From: Clostridium culturomicium
Lineage (GTDB): Bacteria > Bacillota > Clostridia > Clostridiales > Clostridiaceae
Reading direction: 5' to 3'
Assembly: GCF_000821305.1 (NCBI RefSeq)
Contig: NZ_CCXK01000013.1
Location: 339,465 to 403,464 of the forward strand
DNA length: 64,000 bases
The first letter of the stretch is position 1. Each line of letters begins with the position of its first letter. Both the position numbers and the translations under genes were made by a program. The notes below the pieces were generated by a model. That model made no database searches and had not been told where the DNA came from. It saw only the letters and a program-made list of their open reading frames with translations. This document shows, in pieces, positions 44,996-54,312 of this stretch.

Positions 44996-45226
44996 ATGTT
45001 TGGAAAAGTAAGAGCAAAAATCGCGGAGCAACTAAGTATAGATGAAAACGAGATAACTATGGAATCTGGATTCGTTGATGATTTAGGTGCAGACTCACTT
45101 GACATTGTGGAACTTATCATGGCACTTGAAGAGGAATTCGATATGGAGATTCCAGATGAAGATGCAGAAAAAATTACTACTGTAGGAGATGTAGTAGAGT
45201 ACATTAAAGCTAGAGTGGATGAATAA
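44996..45226 (+). CDS. acpP: Acyl carrier protein
   Basis: A 76-residue acidic carrier for fatty acid synthesis. The phosphopantetheine attachment serine is in GADSLDIVEL (Ser near residue 36). TAGGAGG precedes the ATG, and a GC-rich terminator follows. Confidence 0.96.
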   Translation: MFGKVRAKIAEQLSIDENEITMESGFVDDLGADSLDIVELIMALEEEFDMEIPDEDAEKITTVGDVVEYIKARVDE

Positions 45227-45232
45227 TGATAA

Positions 45233-45265
45233 AAGGTTCCGTAGTAATGCGGAACCTTATTTTTA
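45233..45265 (+). terminator. Terminator after acpP
   Basis: A perfect 9-bp stem (45233-45241 with 45250-45258) with an 8-base loop, followed by ATTTTT. Confidence 0.85.
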
Positions 45266-45337
45266 GGTTTATTCTTGAATATATTGAAGAATGTAGGCAA
45301 TATACTGAAGAATAAACTTCTAGGAGGAAGTAAATTA

Positions 45338-46036
45338 ATGAAAATATTTAAAAGTACATTAGAACTTAAAGAAAAACTTAAGATAAATTTCGAAAATATG
45401 GAGGTTCTGCAAACGGCTATAACCCATAGCTCTTATGCTAATGAGAAAAATGTTGATTTTAATGAAAGGTTGGAATTTTTGGGAGATACGGTTTTAGAAC
45501 TTATTATATCCGAATACTTATTTGCTAATCACGAGGAGGAGTCAGAGGGATATTTAACAAAAGTGAGAGCCCTAATCGTTTGTGAGAATTCATTGTTTGA
45601 AATTGCAAAGGGGTGGGACTTAGGAAAATATATATGCATGAGTAAAGGTGAAGAGTTAACAGGGGGTAGAAATAGAGTCTCTATTTTAGCTGATGCTGTT
45701 GAAGCTATTATTGCAGCTATTTATTTAGACCAAGGGTTTGAAAGTGTGAAAGCTTTTGTTCTTAGAAACTTTGAAGGAATAATTGAAAAAGCTGTTAAAA
45801 ATAAAATTATCCTTGACTATAAAACAAAGCTTCAAGAGATTCTTCAAAAAAAAGGTGATGTGGATATTTCATATGAGCTTGTAAGTTTTGAAGGACCACC
45901 TCATCGAAGAGAATTTTTCGTGCAGGTTTCTGTTAATGGAGATGTGAAAGGTAAAGGTTCTGGGTTTAGTAAAAAAGAAGCCGAGCAAATGGCAGCAAAA
46001 GAAGTGCTTACAAGCAGAGGTGATATTAGTGAGTAA
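45338..46036 (+). CDS. rnc: Ribonuclease III
   Basis: A 232-residue double-strand-specific endonuclease. The catalytic signature ERLEFLGDTVLEL and the second metal site DAVEAIIAAIYLD are present, with a C-terminal dsRNA-binding domain (KTKLQEILQKKG, KKEAEQMAAKE). ATG 45338 follows TAGGAGGAAG; the frame is open 63 bases further upstream but without a ribosome site. It overlaps the next gene by 8 bases. Confidence 0.96.
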   Translation: MKIFKSTLELKEKLKINFENMEVLQTAITHSSYANEKNVDFNERLEFLGDTVLELIISEYLFANHEEESEGYLTKVRALIVCENSLFEIAKGWDLGKYICMSKGEELTGGRNRVSILADAVEAIIAAIYLDQGFESVKAFVLRNFEGIIEKAVKNKIILDYKTKLQEILQKKGDVDISYELVSFEGPPHRREFFVQVSVNGDVKGKGSGFSKKEAEQMAAKEVLTSRGDISE

Positions 46037-47117
46037 GAAACATTATATAATTCCTATTTTTGTTCCTCATATAGGGTGTCCTCATACTTGTGTATTTTGT
46101 AATCAAGATAGTATTACAGGTGATGCAGGTGTGGCAGGGAGCACTGGTAACGTGGATGGCGAATTTGTAAGAAAAACAATAGAAGAATATCTTGAGACTA
46201 TAAATAATAAAGATGCAGTTGTGGAGGTTTCTTTCTTTGGAGGCACATTCACAGGTATTAATATGTGTAAACAGAGAGAGTTACTAGCGGTAGCTCAAAG
46301 CTTTAAAAGTATGGGGAAAATCGATTATATCCATATGTCTACTAGACCAGATTATATAGATGAAGATATAATGGAGCATCTTAAAAGCTTTGATGTAGAT
46401 ATAATTGAGTTAGGGGTTCAATCTCTTGATGAAGAGGTGCTTCATGAATCAGGTAGGGGCCATAGTGCGGAGGATGTCATTAATGCGTCAAAGCTTATTA
46501 AAAAATATGGATTTACATTAGGACATCAGCTGATGCTTGGACTTCCTGGTGATTCGAAAGAAAAAGATATTGAATCTGTTAAGAAAAGTATTTCCATGAA
46601 GCCTGATATAGCAAGGATCTATCCTTCTTTAGTTATAAAAGATACTCCTATGGAAAAAATGCTTAATAGAGGTGAGTATAAACCCTATTCTTTAGAAGAG
46701 GCTGTAGAAGTTAGTAAAGTGGTTTATGGAGTATATGAGATTAATGGAGTTCAAGTTATCCGTATTGGTCTTCAGCCAACAGAAGAAATTAATGTGGATG
46801 GAGATATTGTTGAAGGTCCCTTCCATCCAGCCTTCAGAGAGTTAGTAGAAAGCAGTATCTATTGTGATATAATAGAAGAGTATCTTAAAGTAAATAGAGA
46901 TATGGAGAGTGTTTTTATAAATCCTAAAGAAATATCAAAGCTATATGCTAATAAGAAAACTTATTTTAAAAAACTCCTTAATAACCTCGGAGTGAAGAAG
47001 CTTAATATCATTCAAAGTGATGATGTTAAAAAAGGGGCTTTAGGGTTTTATAATGGGTTAAAATTAGATATAATTAATCAACAGGATTATTTGAAGTCAA
47101 AATATAATAATATATAA
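46029..47117 (+). CDS. Elp3-like radical-SAM protein
   Basis: A 362-residue radical-SAM protein with the CX3CX2C cluster in CPHTCVFCNQ and an Elp3-type core (FFGGTFTGI, ELGVQSLDEEVL, HQLMLGLPGD). It lacks the acetyltransferase domain of true Elp3. The substrate is unknown. GTG 46029 is preferred (AGAGGTGAT 6-14 nt upstream) over GTG 46020. It sits between rnc and smc as in other Clostridia. Confidence 0.88.
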   Translation: MSKKHYIIPIFVPHIGCPHTCVFCNQDSITGDAGVAGSTGNVDGEFVRKTIEEYLETINNKDAVVEVSFFGGTFTGINMCKQRELLAVAQSFKSMGKIDYIHMSTRPDYIDEDIMEHLKSFDVDIIELGVQSLDEEVLHESGRGHSAEDVINASKLIKKYGFTLGHQLMLGLPGDSKEKDIESVKKSISMKPDIARIYPSLVIKDTPMEKMLNRGEYKPYSLEEAVEVSKVVYGVYEINGVQVIRIGLQPTEEINVDGDIVEGPFHPAFRELVESSIYCDIIEEYLKVNRDMESVFINPKEISKLYANKKTYFKKLLNNLGVKKLNIIQSDDVKKGALGFYNGLKLDIINQQDYLKSKYNNI

Positions 47118-47138
47118 CACTGATATAGGAGTGATATT

Positions 47139-47246
47139 ATGAAAACATCGAAGAAAAAAAGGGAAATGTACACTAGAATATTAGCTGCAGTAGTTTGTGG
47201 TGCTTTATTGCTTGGTATTGTTATCCCTGTAATCTTTAGCATTTAG
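47139..47246 (+). CDS. 35-residue single-helix membrane protein upstream of smc
   Basis: Starts MKTSKKKREMYTRI, then one hydrophobic helix (about residues 14-33). AGGAGTG precedes the ATG by 6-8 nt. Its stop codon region, TAGGAG, provides the smc ribosome site, so the two are coupled. Size and layout resemble the DUF4044-type micro-proteins of Firmicutes; that match is from memory and not certain. Function unknown. Confidence 0.7.
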   Translation: MKTSKKKREMYTRILAAVVCGALLLGIVIPVIFSI

Positions 47247-47259
47247 GAGTGGAAAATAA

Positions 47260-50200
47260 ATGTTTTTAAAATCTATTGAGATAAGAGGTTTTAAATCCTT
47301 TGCTGACAAGACAGAATTAACTTTTAAGCAAGGGGTAACAGCTGTTGTAGGACCTAATGGTAGTGGGAAAAGTAACATTTCAGATGCTGTTAGATGGGTT
47401 CTTGGTGAGCAAAGCATAAGAAATCTTAGAGGAGATAAGATGGAGGATGTTATTTTTGCAGGAACTCAGTATAGAAAACCAGTAGGTCTTGCACAGGTTT
47501 CATTAACCTTAGACAACAGCGATTCGGATTTGGATATTGCTTATTCTCAAGTTACCGTGGCAAGAAGGCTTTATAGGTCGGGGGACAGTGAATATTTAAT
47601 CAATAATACAGTGTGTAGACTTAAAGATGTACAAGCCTTATTTATGGATACAGGTATCGGAAAAGAGGGGTATTCCCTTATAGGGCAAGGTAAAATTGAT
47701 GCTATTCTTAGTGCTAAATCAGAAGATAGAAGAAAGTTATTAGAAGAAGCAGCTGGAATCGTAAAATATAAAACTAGAAAAGAAGAAGCTGAAAGAAGAC
47801 TTGAAAATACGGAACAAAATCTGTTAAGAATTAATGATATAATTTCTACCTATGAAGAAAGATTACCATCATTAGAGGCAGATTGTGAAAAAGCAAAAAT
47901 ATTTTTAGAAGCATCAGAACAGATAAAAGTTAAAGAAGTTAATATTATCGTTGATTTCTTAGAGAAAACTAAATTTACCATTGATAAGATTAATGGAGAT
48001 ATTAAATCAGTGACTTTATCACAAGAAAATTTAAATGGTGAAAAAAGTCAGTTGAAAATTGCTTTGGATGAGAAAAATCAAGAACTTGAAAAAATTAATA
48101 GTGTTGTTGATGAAAAGAAAAGATTGTATTATGAAGCTCAAAGTCAACATCAAGCAATTCTTGGAGAGGTTAAGTTATATGAAGAAAAGATTATACACTT
48201 AACTGAAACAATGGAGAGGCTGAAAAAGGAAAGTGAAGAAAAAGCTTTAATTATTAAAGAGCAGGTAAGAAGTTTTGAAGGAAAGCAGCAAAGCTTAGAG
48301 CATTTGAAGCAGAAAGAAAAGGATATAGATGAAAAGATATCATTAAAGGAAGCAGAGATTTCTAGTGTAGTAAAGAATGTAACTGAGTTTAATGATAAAA
48401 TGAAGGCTTTAGAGAGTGCTAAATTTAAATATTATAATGATATGAACTCTAAAAATAACGAGGAAGGAATACTTAAAAATAATATTGATCTTTGCAATGA
48501 AAATCTTGAAAAATTAATTTTAGATGTTCAGACTTTTAAAAATTCAATTCTAATAAATACTAAGACTAAGGCACACTTAGAAGAGGAAAAGTCTGCTGCT
48601 ATTGATAAGGTTGAAAAATATGAAGAGCAGGTAAAAGAAAATAGAAAAAAGATTATTAAAGCTAAGCATGAATTAGAAAATATGGAAAGACAGCTTAGAG
48701 ATATGGTTAAGGTTCAAGGAAATAATGAAGCTAGGTTAAATGCTTTGGTGAATTTAGAACACTCCTATGAGGGGTATAACAAGTCTGTAAAGCTGCTTAT
48801 GCAATATATTGAACAAAGTAAGAATTATAAAATAAATGAGGATTGCTTTGTCTTAGGGGATATAATAAAAGTTCCTGAAAGAGTAGAAAAGGCTATTGAA
48901 ATAGCGATGGGAGCAAGCATCTCCAATATTGTAACTAAGGATGAAAATATAGCTAAGAATTTAATTAATCATTTGAAAAGCAATAAGCTGGGTAGAGCAA
49001 CCTTCATGCCATTAAGTATTGTGAGAGGAAAGAATATTTCGGTTGATAGAAGTGTTCTTGAAGCAAAGGGATATATAGGAATAGCTAGTGAGCTTATTGA
49101 GTTTGAAGCGAAGTTTAAAGGGGTTGTAGACCAGGTTTTAGGTAAGACTTTAGTATGTGATACAATGGATAATGGTTTACGTATCTCTAAAATAAGCGGT
49201 TATAAATACAGAATTGTTACTTTGGATGGAGAGGTGTTTAATCCAGGTGGTTCTTTAACGGGAGGTAGCTATGCTAAAAATGCTAACGTTATTGGAAGAA
49301 AAAGAGAGATTGAAGAGCTTACAGAAAAGGTATCAGAAGCTAAAGATATAATTAAAAGAAGAACGTTCACAATTGCTGAAAAGAATGAAGAAATAAAAAG
49401 ATTTGATGATGAAGGCTTAGATCTTCGTGATAAAATTCACTTTGAAAACATCAATACTACTAAGATAAATGGTGAAATTTCTAAAGTTGATGAAGAAGAA
49501 AAAAGAAATAGAAGAGAGCTTCAAAGATCAAGCGAAGGTCTGGTTAAGGAAGAAGAAAAACTTAAGGTGTTAAAAGAAAATCTTAAGAAAACTGAAGTGG
49601 AATTGGCAAGATTAAGTGAAGAAATGGTAAAAATAAATAATGAGTATGATGAAGTTAATGAAAAGACTAATGGACAAAACTCATTAATTGAAGAGCTTAG
49701 AGAAGAACTTACAACTATAAAGATTAGTAAAGCTAAAGTTAAAGAGATGATTAATAATAATGTATCTGATTTGAATAGAATAGAAGATACAATAAAGCAG
49801 GAGAAGAGTTCCATTATTAATCATGAAGAAGAAATAACAAAATCCAAAAGCTCTATTGATACATTGAAAAAGGACATTGAAATTAATTATAGTAGTGTTA
49901 AGGATATAACAGAGAGCTTTAAGGAGTTTGAGAAATTCTTTGAAGATGCAGAAATAGATAAAATAAAAATAAAAGAAAAGCTTCCTATGATTACTTCTAA
50001 AGTTGAAGATATAAACCTTCAGTTAGAAAAATTAGAAAAGGAAGTTCATAAAAATGAAATTGCTTTAGCTAAGATTGAAGCAGAAGAAGAAGCACTTCTT
50101 AAAAAACTTAATGAAGAGTATAATTTAACCTTTGCGGAAGGTTTAAGTTATAAAATTGAAGGAAGTGATATTCTTAAATTAAAGGGTGAAGTTACAGCTT

Positions 50201-50814
50201 TAAAGAAAAAGATCAGTGATTTAGGAACAGTTAATTTAGGAGCTATTGAGGAATTTAAAGAAGTTAATGAAAAATATACCTTTATGAATGGTCAGCGTGA
50301 AGATTTGGTAGAATCTAAATTAGAGATAGAGAGTTTTATTACTGAGATGACAGATAAAATGAGAACGGTGTTTATGAGTAATTTTAAACAGCTTAGAGAA
50401 TACTTTAATGAAACCTTTAGAGAGCTGTTTAAGGGTGGAAGTGCTGATCTAACGCTTCAAGGTGATGATGAATTAACTTGTAAGATAGAAATAAATGTTG
50501 AGCCGCCAGGAAAGAAACTTCAAAATATTAATCTTTTATCAGGTGGAGAGAAGGTTTTATCAGCTATTGCTCTTTTATTTGCAATTTTAAAGATGAAACC
50601 TACTCCGTTCTGTATTCTGGATGAGATTGAAGCTGCGCTTGATGATGCCAATGTTCTTAGATATGGTGAATTCCTTAAAAAGTTCTCTGAAAAGGTACAG
50701 TTTATAGTAATAACTCATAGAAAGGGAACGATGGAAACTAGTGATATGATTTATGGTGTTACCATGGAAGAAAAGGGTGTTTCAAAGGTTGTATCCCTTG
50801 AGCTGACAAAATAA
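47260..50814 (+). CDS. smc: Chromosome segregation protein SMC
   Basis: An 1184-residue condensin ATPase. Walker A GPNGSGKS at residues 32-39, two long coiled-coil arms, a hinge at about 510-680 (GRATFMPLS, GGSLTGGS), then the signature LLSGGEK near 1091 and Walker B FCILDEIEAALDD. It compacts and separates chromosomes with ScpA and ScpB, which are not in the window. It is followed by ftsY as in Bacillus. Confidence 0.97.
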   Translation: MFLKSIEIRGFKSFADKTELTFKQGVTAVVGPNGSGKSNISDAVRWVLGEQSIRNLRGDKMEDVIFAGTQYRKPVGLAQVSLTLDNSDSDLDIAYSQVTVARRLYRSGDSEYLINNTVCRLKDVQALFMDTGIGKEGYSLIGQGKIDAILSAKSEDRRKLLEEAAGIVKYKTRKEEAERRLENTEQNLLRINDIISTYEERLPSLEADCEKAKIFLEASEQIKVKEVNIIVDFLEKTKFTIDKINGDIKSVTLSQENLNGEKSQLKIALDEKNQELEKINSVVDEKKRLYYEAQSQHQAILGEVKLYEEKIIHLTETMERLKKESEEKALIIKEQVRSFEGKQQSLEHLKQKEKDIDEKISLKEAEISSVVKNVTEFNDKMKALESAKFKYYNDMNSKNNEEGILKNNIDLCNENLEKLILDVQTFKNSILINTKTKAHLEEEKSAAIDKVEKYEEQVKENRKKIIKAKHELENMERQLRDMVKVQGNNEARLNALVNLEHSYEGYNKSVKLLMQYIEQSKNYKINEDCFVLGDIIKVPERVEKAIEIAMGASISNIVTKDENIAKNLINHLKSNKLGRATFMPLSIVRGKNISVDRSVLEAKGYIGIASELIEFEAKFKGVVDQVLGKTLVCDTMDNGLRISKISGYKYRIVTLDGEVFNPGGSLTGGSYAKNANVIGRKREIEELTEKVSEAKDIIKRRTFTIAEKNEEIKRFDDEGLDLRDKIHFENINTTKINGEISKVDEEEKRNRRELQRSSEGLVKEEEKLKVLKENLKKTEVELARLSEEMVKINNEYDEVNEKTNGQNSLIEELREELTTIKISKAKVKEMINNNVSDLNRIEDTIKQEKSSIINHEEEITKSKSSIDTLKKDIEINYSSVKDITESFKEFEKFFEDAEIDKIKIKEKLPMITSKVEDINLQLEKLEKEVHKNEIALAKIEAEEEALLKKLNEEYNLTFAEGLSYKIEGSDILKLKGEVTALKKKISDLGTVNLGAIEEFKEVNEKYTFMNGQREDLVESKLEIESFITEMTDKMRTVFMSNFKQLREYFNETFRELFKGGSADLTLQGDDELTCKIEINVEPPGKKLQNINLLSGGEKVLSAIALLFAILKMKPTPFCILDEIEAALDDANVLRYGEFLKKFSEKVQFIVITHRKGTMETSDMIYGVTMEEKGVSKVVSLELTK

Positions 50815-50829
50815 TAAGGAGGGTCAAAG

Positions 50830-51741
50830 ATGTTTGGTAAGTTTTTTGATAAAATAAAAGATGGACTAACGAAAACTAGAAATACAATAAATGATGCTGT
50901 TACTCAAGTTTTGAAGCTGGCAGTAGAGATTGATGAAGATTTATATGAAGAGCTAGAAGAAATCCTAATTACGAGTGATATCGGCGTTGAGACTTCAGTA
51001 GAGATAATTGAAAGATTAAGAAAAAAGGTTATTTCTGAAAGAATAAGTGAGCCGGATAATATACTTCCTGCTATGAAAGAAATAATCATGGAAATGATGG
51101 GAGATTATGAAACCTCTATCGTTCCAGAACACACACCAGAGGTTAGACTAATTATAGGGGTTAATGGAGTTGGAAAAACAACTTCTATTGGAAAGATGGC
51201 TGCTAGAATTAAGGAAAGCAATCATAAGGTTCTTCTTGCTGCTGCAGATACTTTCAGAGCTGCTGCCATTGATCAGCTTGAAATATGGAGTAAAAGAGCA
51301 AATGTTGAAATAATAAAGCATCAGGAAGGGTCTGACCCAGCTGCTGTTGTTTATGATGCAGTTCAAGCTGCAAAGGCTAGAAAGACAGATGTGCTTCTTT
51401 GTGACACAGCAGGAAGACTTCATAACAAAAAGAATCTTATGGATGAGCTTGGAAAGATAAACAGAGTGATAGACAGAGAGTTTGCAGAGGCTAAGAAGGA
51501 GACTCTATTAGTCCTTGATGCTACAACAGGTCAAAATGCTGTTATTCAAGCTAAGCAGTTTATGGAGGTTTGTCCTATAGATGGAATTATCCTTACGAAA
51601 TTGGATGGAACTGCAAAGGGTGGAATAGTTATATCAATTAAGCATACTTTAAATATTCCAGTAAGATATATTGGAGTTGGAGAAGGTATTGATGACCTTC
51701 AAGAATTTAATTCAAGAGAGTTTGTGGAAGCGCTATTTTAG
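50830..51741 (+). CDS. ftsY: Signal recognition particle receptor FtsY
   Basis: A 303-residue SRP-type GTPase with an N domain and G domain. P-loop GVNGVGKTT near residue 110, AADTFRAAA, DTAGR and TKLDGTAKGG are intact. It lacks the long acidic N-terminus of the E. coli protein, as in most Firmicutes. It docks ribosome-SRP complexes at the membrane. Confidence 0.97.
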   Translation: MFGKFFDKIKDGLTKTRNTINDAVTQVLKLAVEIDEDLYEELEEILITSDIGVETSVEIIERLRKKVISERISEPDNILPAMKEIIMEMMGDYETSIVPEHTPEVRLIIGVNGVGKTTSIGKMAARIKESNHKVLLAAADTFRAAAIDQLEIWSKRANVEIIKHQEGSDPAAVVYDAVQAAKARKTDVLLCDTAGRLHNKKNLMDELGKINRVIDREFAEAKKETLLVLDATTGQNAVIQAKQFMEVCPIDGIILTKLDGTAKGGIVISIKHTLNIPVRYIGVGEGIDDLQEFNSREFVEALF

Positions 51742-51746
51742 GTGTA

Positions 51747-51788
51747 AAGTAAAAATACTTGACTGTTAAGTAAAAATACTTGACAGTC
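51747..51788 (+). repeat. 21-bp tandem duplication carrying two -35 elements
   Basis: Copies at 51747-51767 and 51768-51788 agree at 19 of 21 positions. Each contains a -35-like TTGACT or TTGACA. The duplication sits directly after ftsY and before ylxM. Confidence 0.85.
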
Positions 51789-51808
51789 ATACTTTAATTT
51801 GTTAATAT
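51780..51808 (+). promoter_or_regulatory. Candidate ylxM-ffh promoter
   Basis: A perfect TTGACA (51780-51785), a 17-bp spacer and TAATAT (51803-51808). The first copy's TTGACT (51759-51764) lies too far from this -10 to serve it. Confidence 0.55.
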
Positions 51809-51832
51809 AGTTTTTGTGAGTTAGGTGATCAT

Positions 51833-52180
51833 ATGGAAAAAAGAGTTGAAATATCAATTTTACTAGAGTTTTATAGTGGATTGCTGACAGAGAAACAAAG
51901 AAATATTATGGATTTATATTATAATGAAGATTTGTCTTTGGCAGAGATTGCAGAGCTAAATAACACTAGCAGACAGGCAATTCATGATTTGATTAAAAGA
52001 TGTGTGCATCTTTTAGAAGAATATGAAAGCAAACTTCACTTAATGGAGAAAACTTCATCTATAGAAATCTCTAAGATAAAGATTATTGACAAGTTAAAGC
52101 AACTTCAGAATATTGTTTCCAGACTAGAAGAAAAGGAATCAATAACACTCATAATTGAAAACATAGAGAAGGATATATAG
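51833..52180 (+). CDS. ylxM: SRP-associated helix-turn-helix protein YlxM
   Basis: A 115-residue protein with a sigma-70 region-4-like HTH (LSLAEIAELNNTSRQAIHDLI, residues 35-55) and a helical C-terminus. The family is UPF0122; in Streptococcus it modulates SRP GTPase activity. It precedes ffh by 11 bases. Confidence 0.93.
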   Translation: MEKRVEISILLEFYSGLLTEKQRNIMDLYYNEDLSLAEIAELNNTSRQAIHDLIKRCVHLLEEYESKLHLMEKTSSIEISKIKIIDKLKQLQNIVSRLEEKESITLIIENIEKDI

Positions 52181-52191
52181 GAGGTTTTGAC

Positions 52192-53562
52192 ATGGCTTTT
52201 GAAGGATTAGCTTCGAAATTACAAGATACCATTAAAAAGCTAAAGGGTAAAGGAAAGCTTTCAGAAAAAGACATCAAAGAGGCTATGAGAGAGGTAAAAC
52301 TTGCTCTTTTAGAAGCTGATGTAAACTATAAAGTTGTTAAGGACTTTGTTAAGTCTGTAAGTGAAAAGTGCCTGGGAGATGAAGTTATGGGAAGCTTAAC
52401 TCCAGGTCAGCAAGTAGTTAAGATAGTTAATGAACAGCTAACTGAGCTTATGGGTACTACTGACAAACCAATAGAGTTTGTTAACAACGGAATTACTATG
52501 ATAATGCTAGTTGGACTGCAAGGTGCAGGTAAAACTACCATGGCAGGAAAACTTGCCCTTAACTTAAGAAAAAACAATAAGAAGCCGCTTTTAGTTGCAT
52601 GTGACGTGTATAGACCAGCAGCAATAAAACAGCTTCAAGTGGTTGGAAAGTCAATTGACGTTCCAGTATTCACAATGGGAGATAAAAATAGTCCTGTAGA
52701 TATCGCAAAAGCTTCAATTGAGCATGCTAAGAGCAATGGCTGCAATGTGGTAATTGTGGATACTGCTGGAAGATTACATATAGATGAAACTCTTATGGGA
52801 GAGCTGGAGGATATTAAAGCAGCAATAAATCCTAAGGAGATACTATTAGTAGTAGATGCTATGACAGGTCAAGATGCTGTCAATGTAGCAGAAAGCTTTA
52901 ACAATACTTTAGATATTACTGGAGTTGTTGTTACTAAGCTGGATGGTGATACTAGAGGGGGAGCTGCTCTTTCTATTAAAGCCATTACAGGAAAGCCAAT
53001 TAAATATGCCGGTATGGGCGAGAAAATGTCTGACTTAGAAGTATTCCACCCAGAAAGAATGGCATCAAGAATTCTTGGAATGGGAGATGTGCTTTCCTTA
53101 ATTGAAAAAGCTCAAGCAGCAATCGATGAAGAAAAAGCTGCAGAGTTAGGAAATAGAATGATGAATCAAGATTTTAATCTTGAGGACTTCTTGGAAGCTA
53201 TGAATCAGATGAAAAATCTTGGACCTATGGGTAAAATCATGGAAATGATGCCTGGAATGAATGCAAAGGAACTTCAAGGTGTTGACTTCTCTCAAGGTGA
53301 AAAGCAAATGGCTAAGATTGAAGCAATAGTTCATTCAATGACTACTAAAGAACGAAGAAATCCATCTCTAGTTTCAAATTCTCCTTCTAGAAAGAAGAGA
53401 ATTGCTGATGGATCGGGTTCGACAATTCAAGCTGTAAATAAAGTTTTAAAAGATTTTGAAATGATGAAGAAAATGATGAAACAAATGAAGGGTATGACTG
53501 GAAAAGGCGGAAAGTTTGGCAAAATGGCTAAAAAAGGTTTATTCGGGAAATTACCATTCTAG
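52192..53562 (+). CDS. ffh: Signal recognition particle protein Ffh
   Basis: A 456-residue GTPase with N, G and Met-rich M domains. P-loop GLQGAGKTT near residue 106, DTAGRLH and TKLDGDTRGG are present, and the C-terminus is rich in Met, Gly and Lys. It binds signal peptides and SRP RNA. AGGAGG precedes the ATG. Confidence 0.97.
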   Translation: MAFEGLASKLQDTIKKLKGKGKLSEKDIKEAMREVKLALLEADVNYKVVKDFVKSVSEKCLGDEVMGSLTPGQQVVKIVNEQLTELMGTTDKPIEFVNNGITMIMLVGLQGAGKTTMAGKLALNLRKNNKKPLLVACDVYRPAAIKQLQVVGKSIDVPVFTMGDKNSPVDIAKASIEHAKSNGCNVVIVDTAGRLHIDETLMGELEDIKAAINPKEILLVVDAMTGQDAVNVAESFNNTLDITGVVVTKLDGDTRGGAALSIKAITGKPIKYAGMGEKMSDLEVFHPERMASRILGMGDVLSLIEKAQAAIDEEKAAELGNRMMNQDFNLEDFLEAMNQMKNLGPMGKIMEMMPGMNAKELQGVDFSQGEKQMAKIEAIVHSMTTKERRNPSLVSNSPSRKKRIADGSGSTIQAVNKVLKDFEMMKKMMKQMKGMTGKGGKFGKMAKKGLFGKLPF

Positions 53563-53600
53563 TTTAATATACATTATCCTTTGAAGGAGGTGAAATACAA

Positions 53601-53843
53601 ATGGCAGTTAAAATCAGATTAAGAAGAATGGGTGCTAAAAAAGCTCCTTTCTACAGAATAGTTGTTGCTGATTCAAGATCTCCAAGAGACGGAAGATTCG
53701 TTGAAGAGATTGGATACTACAACCCAACTACTGAGCCAGTTACTGTTAAAATCGATGCAGATAAAGCAGCTAAGTGGATACAAAATGGAGCTCAACCAAC
53801 AGACACAGTTAAGAGACTTTTCAACAACGCAGGAATAAAATAG
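53601..53843 (+). CDS. rpsP: Ribosomal protein bS16
   Basis: An 80-residue small-subunit protein with the family start VKIRLRRMGAKKAPFYR. GAAGGAGGTG is a near-perfect ribosome site. It leads the rpsP-khpA-rimM-trmD set. Confidence 0.97.
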   Translation: MAVKIRLRRMGAKKAPFYRIVVADSRSPRDGRFVEEIGYYNPTTEPVTVKIDADKAAKWIQNGAQPTDTVKRLFNNAGIK

Positions 53844-53871
53844 GAAAGTTTAGTGATTGGAGGCGCAATCC

Positions 53872-54099
53872 ATGAAAGAATTACTTACAATTATTGCACA
53901 GTCTTTAGTTGATAACCCAAGTGCCGTAGAGGTAAAAGAAGTTTCTGGAGAGCATTCTATAATTTTAGAATTAAAGGTTGCTCAAGAGGACATGGGAAAA
54001 GTAATTGGTAAGCAGGGAAGAATAGCAAAGTCTATTAGAACTGTAATAAAAGCAGCAGCGATCAAGGAAAACAAGAGAGTTGTTGTTGAAATAGTGTAA
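53872..54099 (+). CDS. khpA: KH-domain RNA-binding protein KhpA
   Basis: A 75-residue protein with one KH domain (VIGKQGRIAKSIRT). With KhpB it binds many small RNAs and affects cell division in some Firmicutes. ATG 53872 is chosen because GGAGG lies before it; the frame extends 15 bases to a TTG that overlaps that site. Confidence 0.95.
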   Translation: MKELLTIIAQSLVDNPSAVEVKEVSGEHSIILELKVAQEDMGKVIGKQGRIAKSIRTVIKAAAIKENKRVVVEIV

Positions 54100-54127
54100 G
54101 AGTTAGGGTAACCTAACTCTTATTTTT
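54098..54127 (+). terminator. Terminator after khpA
   Basis: A perfect 10-bp stem (54098-54107 with 54112-54121) closed by a GTAA tetraloop, followed by ATTTTT. It overlaps the khpA stop codon. The following 190 bp show no gene, only a small AGATC/GATCT hairpin at 54186-54200. Confidence 0.85.
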
Positions 54128-54312
54128 ATATTAGTCTTTACTAGAAGTGGATTAAAGGTTAATATAATTAGGAAGTCAATTAGATAGATCGAACTGATCT
54201 TCTATTACATATAAAAGAAATTATTAGCAAAGTATAAGACTAAAGGGTAGCAAGCTGTTATAAAAAATTTCCATTAGTCAATAATATAAATGTGAGAATA
54301 AGGAGTATTAAA

